A DNA stretch of 64,000 nt from contig CM061090.1 in NCBI GenBank assembly GCA_030770545.1, positions 13,612,501-13,676,500 on the forward strand, in the 5' to 3' direction. This DNA comes from Macropodus opercularis (taxonomy: Eukaryota > Chordata > Actinopteri > Anabantiformes > Osphronemidae). Each line of letters starts with the position of its first letter. Positions within the stretch are counted from its first letter, which is position 1. Shown here piece after piece: positions 59,430 through 64,000 of the stretch. Under the pieces are notes generated by a model. The model did not search any database, was not told where the DNA came from, and worked only from the letters and a program-made list of their open reading frames with translations. The translations under genes and the position numbers were made by a program.

Positions 59430-59498
59430 AGAATGTCTGCAGCTCACAGCTCTCACATCTGGTACCGAGCAGTTTATACGAAGAAACTTCTGCAGCAC
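59430..59498 (-). other. Putative upstream exon of receptor C, distal copy
   Basis: Second 69-nt copy, 971 bp away, from a local duplication of about 58370-58870 and 59330-59840. Donor, acceptor and pyrimidine tract are intact. Confidence 0.5.
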
Positions 59499-59778
59499 CT
59501 GTAAAGAAAAGGAAGAAAGAAATGTGAGAAAGACGTCACATATCAATGAGATCAGTTTCCTTCTCTTTGCCAACAACTAACAACTTCAGCTAAACTCGGT
59601 TTGACCACAGAAAACTTTGACATGTTGTCATTTCCTGCTAATATGAACTGTGTTTAAAAACAGAAAAAACTAAGAAGATAATTGTGTGAATGACAATAGG
59701 TCACAAGGTTTTAAAATAGTTCATACATTTTTTTCATTGTTCTTGTTGTAGTTACGTCTCCACTGTGATCTGTGTGTG

Positions 59779-59786
59779 ATTTGCAT
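59779..59786 (-). promoter_or_regulatory. Octamer motif in block C
   Basis: ATGCAAAT in gene orientation, about 280 bp upstream of the distal 69-nt exon. Confidence 0.45.
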
Positions 59787-59889
59787 GTCCAGGGGTTTTC
59801 TGCATAAACTCTTCACATTTGATCTGATATTATTCAAAGTTACAACAAAAAACATTGTTCCTTAACTAATCAACACAGTTTTACATTGA

Positions 59890-60475
59890 ATTAATGTGAA
59901 TTATCAGATAGATCTTCTACTGGATACGTTTCATTTGCTAACGAGACAGTGAACATCATTTCATGTCATGTCTCATGGTTCAGATCCTTCTATCTAGTAG
60001 GTTTAGCACCTGCAGTACAGAGAGAAGACGTCACCACTTTTCTCTGATCAGGGAACTAAACGTGGATGTTTTCTGAATCGCAGGGTGAAAACTCTGATGG
60101 ACGTAGAGCTGATAAAAACTAGTCAAGGACAGAGACACTGAACAAAACCAGGAAAGAAATCAACAACCATCCACTCATAGGAAAACAGCTCCAGAAGAGG
60201 CTGAGAGGGTCCAGACCCCAAAACCCAAATCTAGAAGCAGAGCAACAGGAAGAGACAGAAACACACATCAGCCAAACTTAGACCATGACTTTCTACAACA
60301 ACCTGTGAGCGACGGTTGAGGCCTCATATACTGGAGATGATCAGCACCAGGTGTGTGATTCATGCAGCAGATGGGAGTGAAGACAGGAAAACAGAGAGAA
60401 GCTGGAGGAGAGAGACTGAGAGATGGAGGTGAAGGACAGTCTGGCGTCTCCTGCTGGTAGAGGATGGACATTACA
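59890..60475. other. Noncoding flank shared with block A
   Basis: Matches about 12815-13320. A 74-bp or so stretch at about 60110-60200 is missing from block A. No gene seen. Confidence 0.5.
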
Positions 60476-60970
60476 CATCTATGTGAGATACTGGGTTATT
60501 TTTACTTCAGTTTTGTTCAGATATCCAACAATGTTGAGTTTTGCGGGGATCTTCATTTTTTTGTCGATTGATTGGCAGTTTTGTAATTTTGTAATTGTCT
60601 CGTTTTGTAAATTTGTAATTGTCTCCTGAACGTCTCACTTGGGTTGGTAGGAGGCGGGGAAGTTAAGTTTTCACTGCTGTGGTTGAGTAATGGTTCATTT
60701 CATTCATCCTTGGTGATTTGCAAAACAACGTTTTTTTCAGAGAAGACAACTCCATTGGTCATCTGTGTTTCACCAGCAGCAACAGAAATGTGGAGCCAGC
60801 CAGGAGTTTGGTTTTAATGGGGCTTTGAGCGTGAGTAGAGGCCGTTTAGTTAGCTTTGCTAGTGGCTAACGCTCGCAGCGGATGCTAGCTCCCTCCACTT
60901 GCTGACGGAAAACCATTCTCCTACAACAAACCTAGTAATAAAGTGACGGATCCTCTGGTAAATACCCACG

Positions 60971-61723
60971 ATGGAGCTGGAGGCTTTGAGAGACCAAGTC
61001 ACTGCCACATTGTCCCAGAGAAACAAGGAGCAGCTCATGGAGGTCAACGGTCGAGAGCTAATGAAAATAACTGAGAATAAATTGGACGAAGTCGAGAAAA
61101 GCTACAAACCAGAAGATGCTGTTGAGTATGTGGAAGAACTTTTATCAGCTATGGGACAGTCGGGGTCTAAAGGCGACGCTAGTGAGTGGCGCGATTTTTC
61201 CCGCCTCTCGGACATGATGGACAAGTGCAGGGAGCTACAGGGTGAAATAAGAGCTGGGGCAGAAGTTTAACATGACGTTGTGCCTGTGACCATCCGCAGA
61301 GAGTTGAGCATCAGTGGCCAAACAGGGGAAAGCAGACAGCGCGACAGGCTCTGCTGCACCAACCTGCTCCACCAGATGGAAAATAGGCTCCGTAAAGGCC
61401 ACAGTGAGCCAGAAGTGATTGAGGCAGTGATAAGAGCCATCAGCCCCGGACTTAAACTGAGGCACATGCTGGAAACTAAAACTGATTTGACACTCGCCCA
61501 GTTAAACACGACTTTGAAGGGACATTACAGAGAAGATGACACCTCTGACGTGTACCAGAAGCTGGTTGATATTTTCCAGGACCCCACAAGATTTCCTCTT
61601 CAGGGCCATCGAGCTGAAAGACAGGCTGCTGTATGTTTCCAGCAGAAAATAAGCAGGACACTACGGTGCAGACTTGATCAAGACGGAGTCTTTGAGGTCA
61701 GTGGGTATCGGTCTATTGAATGA
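60971..61723 (+). pseudogene. Gypsy gag relic (copy 2)
   Basis: 60971-61270 is open (MELEALRDQV...) and ends at a TAA shared with copy 1; 61280-61723 continues the capsid-like part in another frame. Less damaged than copy 1. Confidence 0.65.
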
Positions 61724-62592
61724 CAACGTAAAATTCCAGATTAAGCCACTTCTCAACAACCTGAATGTGACTGATGAAACTGATTGAAAGACTCAGTGAA
61801 GCAGCCAACCTCGAGCTGGAGAGAAGCAGGTAAATGAGCTGCAGATAACAAAGGAGCCACTCAGCAGCCCACCAACCACAACAGCTGCAGCCAAGGAGAA
61901 AACGCTCCAGCTCCACCTGAGGTACATGCCTTGGTTACTGAACTAACGGCTGAGGTTGCAGAGGTGAAGAAGATGGTGCTAGCTTCTCCTCACAACAAGT
62001 ACCAGCTCACAGAGAAGCCAGCAGATAATGCAGGACCCCGTGATGTATCGCTGCAGATATGTGCAGGCTGCTCATCCGCCACCTACTGATCCAAAGCTTG
62101 TCAGACACGACACTGGCAAGAACATAAACCCACATGTAGTTGAGCAGTACTTGGGTGAGAAGGAAGAAAGGAGGTGGTTCCCACACATAGGAAAATCTGA
62201 TACCCTGTCAAATAAGCAAGGAAAAAAAAAACTCAAACTGATCAGTAGACGAAAAATGGTCAGGTCCACTTTTGATAACGTACCAGTTACAGCACAGTGG
62301 GACACAATAAATGACAAATGAAGAGCAGAGCACTAACCTCATACCACCCTTAGGGGGGTAGATGAACTCTTAGCTGCCAACCAGACACAAATACCTTTTA
62401 TTGGGTGGGTCCCAGCGACGTTTAAGCTCATGAGTGCAGACATTTCCAGCCCGAGTCTGATGGACCGGTACTAGTCTCTAGTGACCCCAATGTGGCTCAG
62501 GACCCTATGGTAGGATTTAATGTCACAGAGGAAGTTAATAGTGGGCAAATGAAACAAAAGGGTCTAAAGACAGAGGCTATGCTGCAAGAATT

Positions 62593-64000
62593 GTGAGTAA
62601 TGTTTTTGACACTGATGCTGTCTCCGCTAAAACTTTCATCCAGTTGATGCATACCCACCGAACCGCTGACATAGAGACTCAAGTGAGGACAGGACGTGGG
62701 AAAGTTGATGTGGGTCCAGGTGAAGCTACTACCATCCGCTGCCGCATACGCATGCAGGCTGAGGAGGACACTGCAATGCTGTCCTGCCCAAATGTGAAAC
62801 CAGCTTTACCTGAAGGACTCCAGGTAAACTCCACCTGAAGCAGGTACTGGTTAAAGTAAAAGGGGGTAACTCCTCTGTCACTAACACTACAGGGCAGAGC
62901 ATCACTTTAGGTCCACGTGTTATCTTGGGACACATTGAAGGTGTAAAAGCAACATATCCAGCAGCTCTACAGCCTGTGGAAATTCAAAAAGAAGTGGAAA
63001 CTGATGCAGAAAGTGTCACTGGTGAGTCATGGGACCCTCCTGTAGCCTGAGACCACCTGACTAATGAACAGCAGTCTGAAGTGAGAAAGATGCTCAGGGA
63101 GGAGTACAAAGCTTTTGATGAGAACGATGTAGCCTGTATTAAAACCCTCCGTATGCATATCACTCTTAAAGATCCAACTCCAGTTCAAAAGACTTATATC
63201 AGTGATCCCAAACCACTGCACCAGGAAGTTAAAGCACAGCTGCAGGACTTGATAAACAGGGGTTGGGTCACAAAATCAAAGTCACATTATTCTTCCCCCA
63301 TAGTGTGTGTGAGGAAAAAGTCAGGTGAGCTCAGACTCTGTGAGGACTATCGTGACAGACATGCTATTCCTAGGATACAAGACCAGCTTGATGACCTTAT
63401 TGGGAGGTCTTGGTTTACAATACTGGACCAGGGGAAGGTTATCATCAGGGGTTTTTAGATGAGGAAAGTCAGCCACTAACAGCATTCATTACGCCCTGTG
63501 GTTTGTACCAGTGGGTCAGGATCCCATTTGAATTGAGCATCTGCATCTGCACCACGTTGAACATGTGAGAGCAGTGTTACAGAGGTATCAAAACCAAGGA
63601 GTAAAACCTACTGCTAAGAAATGTGACCTGTTTAAGGCTAGAGTCAGGTTTTTAGGCAGGATTGTGTCCAAAAAAGGCCACAGCATGGATCCAGCAGAGC
63701 CCAGTGCTGTCACTAAAAGAGAAATGGCCTCGCACAGTGGCTGAGGTGACACAAATACTGGGCTTCCTATCTTACTATAGACCGTATATATGCTCTACCA
63801 GCGTAGCAATGGCAAATTAAGGGTCAAAGCCTATGTGTCACGGACTTTAACGCCACAGGAGAAAAATACTACATGCATGCAGGCAAATTAGAAGTGTTAG
63901 CACTAAAGTGGGCTGTTTGTGAAGGCTTCAGAGATTTTGTGTTCCATGCACCATCTTCTGTGGTTTATACAGACAATAACCCGCTTATGTATGTGTCAAC
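62593..64000 (+). pseudogene. Gypsy pol relic (copy 2), RT palm missing
   Basis: Protease-adjacent frame 62593-62838, RT fingers 63081-63458, then the same jump to the thumb-like region (about 63620) and RNase H (from about 63868) as copy 1. The RT catalytic motif is absent. Confidence 0.7.

Larger units (their letters stand above)
49651..64000. repeat. Duplicated block C (extends past the window)
   Basis: Receptor C, its upstream region and Gypsy copy 2, in the same order as block A (2043-17345). The start coincides with the start of block B homology. Confidence 0.75.
60475..64000 (+). mobile_element. Degenerate Gypsy-type retrotransposon, copy 2 (cut by window end)
   Basis: Same order as copy 1 but retains about 125 bp (in two stretches, about 60777-60930) that copy 1 lost before the Gag start. 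The 3' part lies beyond the window. Confidence 0.75.

Overview
The window is nuclear DNA of a ray-finned (teleost) fish. The signs are intron-containing Ig-receptor genes with consensus GT/AG splice sites and AATAAA signals, long CA/TAA/AACT microsatellites, tRNA-derived SINEs, and a fish-type mix of BEL/Pao, Gypsy, DIRS and L1-like retroelements. The species cannot be named from the sequence alone.

The host content is one gene family. Three paralogous Fc-receptor-like (FCRL/LITR-type) type I membrane receptors lie in the same orientation on the minus strand: receptor A (2478-5772), B (31059-36171) and C (50480-57876). For each I could lay out a full phase-consistent exon chain: a signal peptide split over a 37-nt exon and a 36-nt exon, one Ig domain per exon (every Ig exon phase 1-1 and a multiple of 3), a transmembrane exon with a buried lysine, and three short tail exons (16, 32, 71 nt) ending in an ITIM-like SxYxxI. 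The models give 642, 993 and 1095 residues with 6, 10 and 11 Ig domains. The ectodomain is an alternation of two domain types (a: WEYEW-like; b: WRYDW/WKYYW-like) followed by two invariant membrane-proximal domains. The copies differ by gain and loss of a-b pairs, chimeric exons, and one exon fusion.

Each gene sits in a duplicated block (A from about 2043 upward, B 30248-45786, C from 49651 to the window end). Upstream of each gene is a conserved 69-nt exon-like segment, and about 230-290 bp further upstream (about 350 bp at the more distal C copy) an octamer motif (ATGCAAAT in gene orientation). Blocks A and C also share a decayed Gypsy-type element (13.3-17.3 kb and 60.5-64 kb) with common lesions, so they were copied after the element died.

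Mobile DNA fills the rest. A very young non-autonomous LTR element (6785-11902, LTRs differing at about one position, TSD GTTTA) carries a GC-rich, minisatellite-built reading frame and has split the upstream exon of receptor A. A BEL/Pao element (21451-28511, TSD GTCTA) keeps a 1351-codon pol frame but has lost the reverse-transcriptase core. About 7.7 kb of insertions (DIRS tyrosine-recombinase retrotransposon, hAT-like fragment, L1-like endonuclease fragment) separate the first exon of receptor B from its upstream region. A 27-bp minisatellite, a tRNA-derived SINE and a retrovirus-like pol fragment lie between blocks B and C. Several kilobases (17.3-21.4, 28.5-30.2, 45.8-47.0, 48.8-49.6 kb) hold nothing I recognise with confidence.
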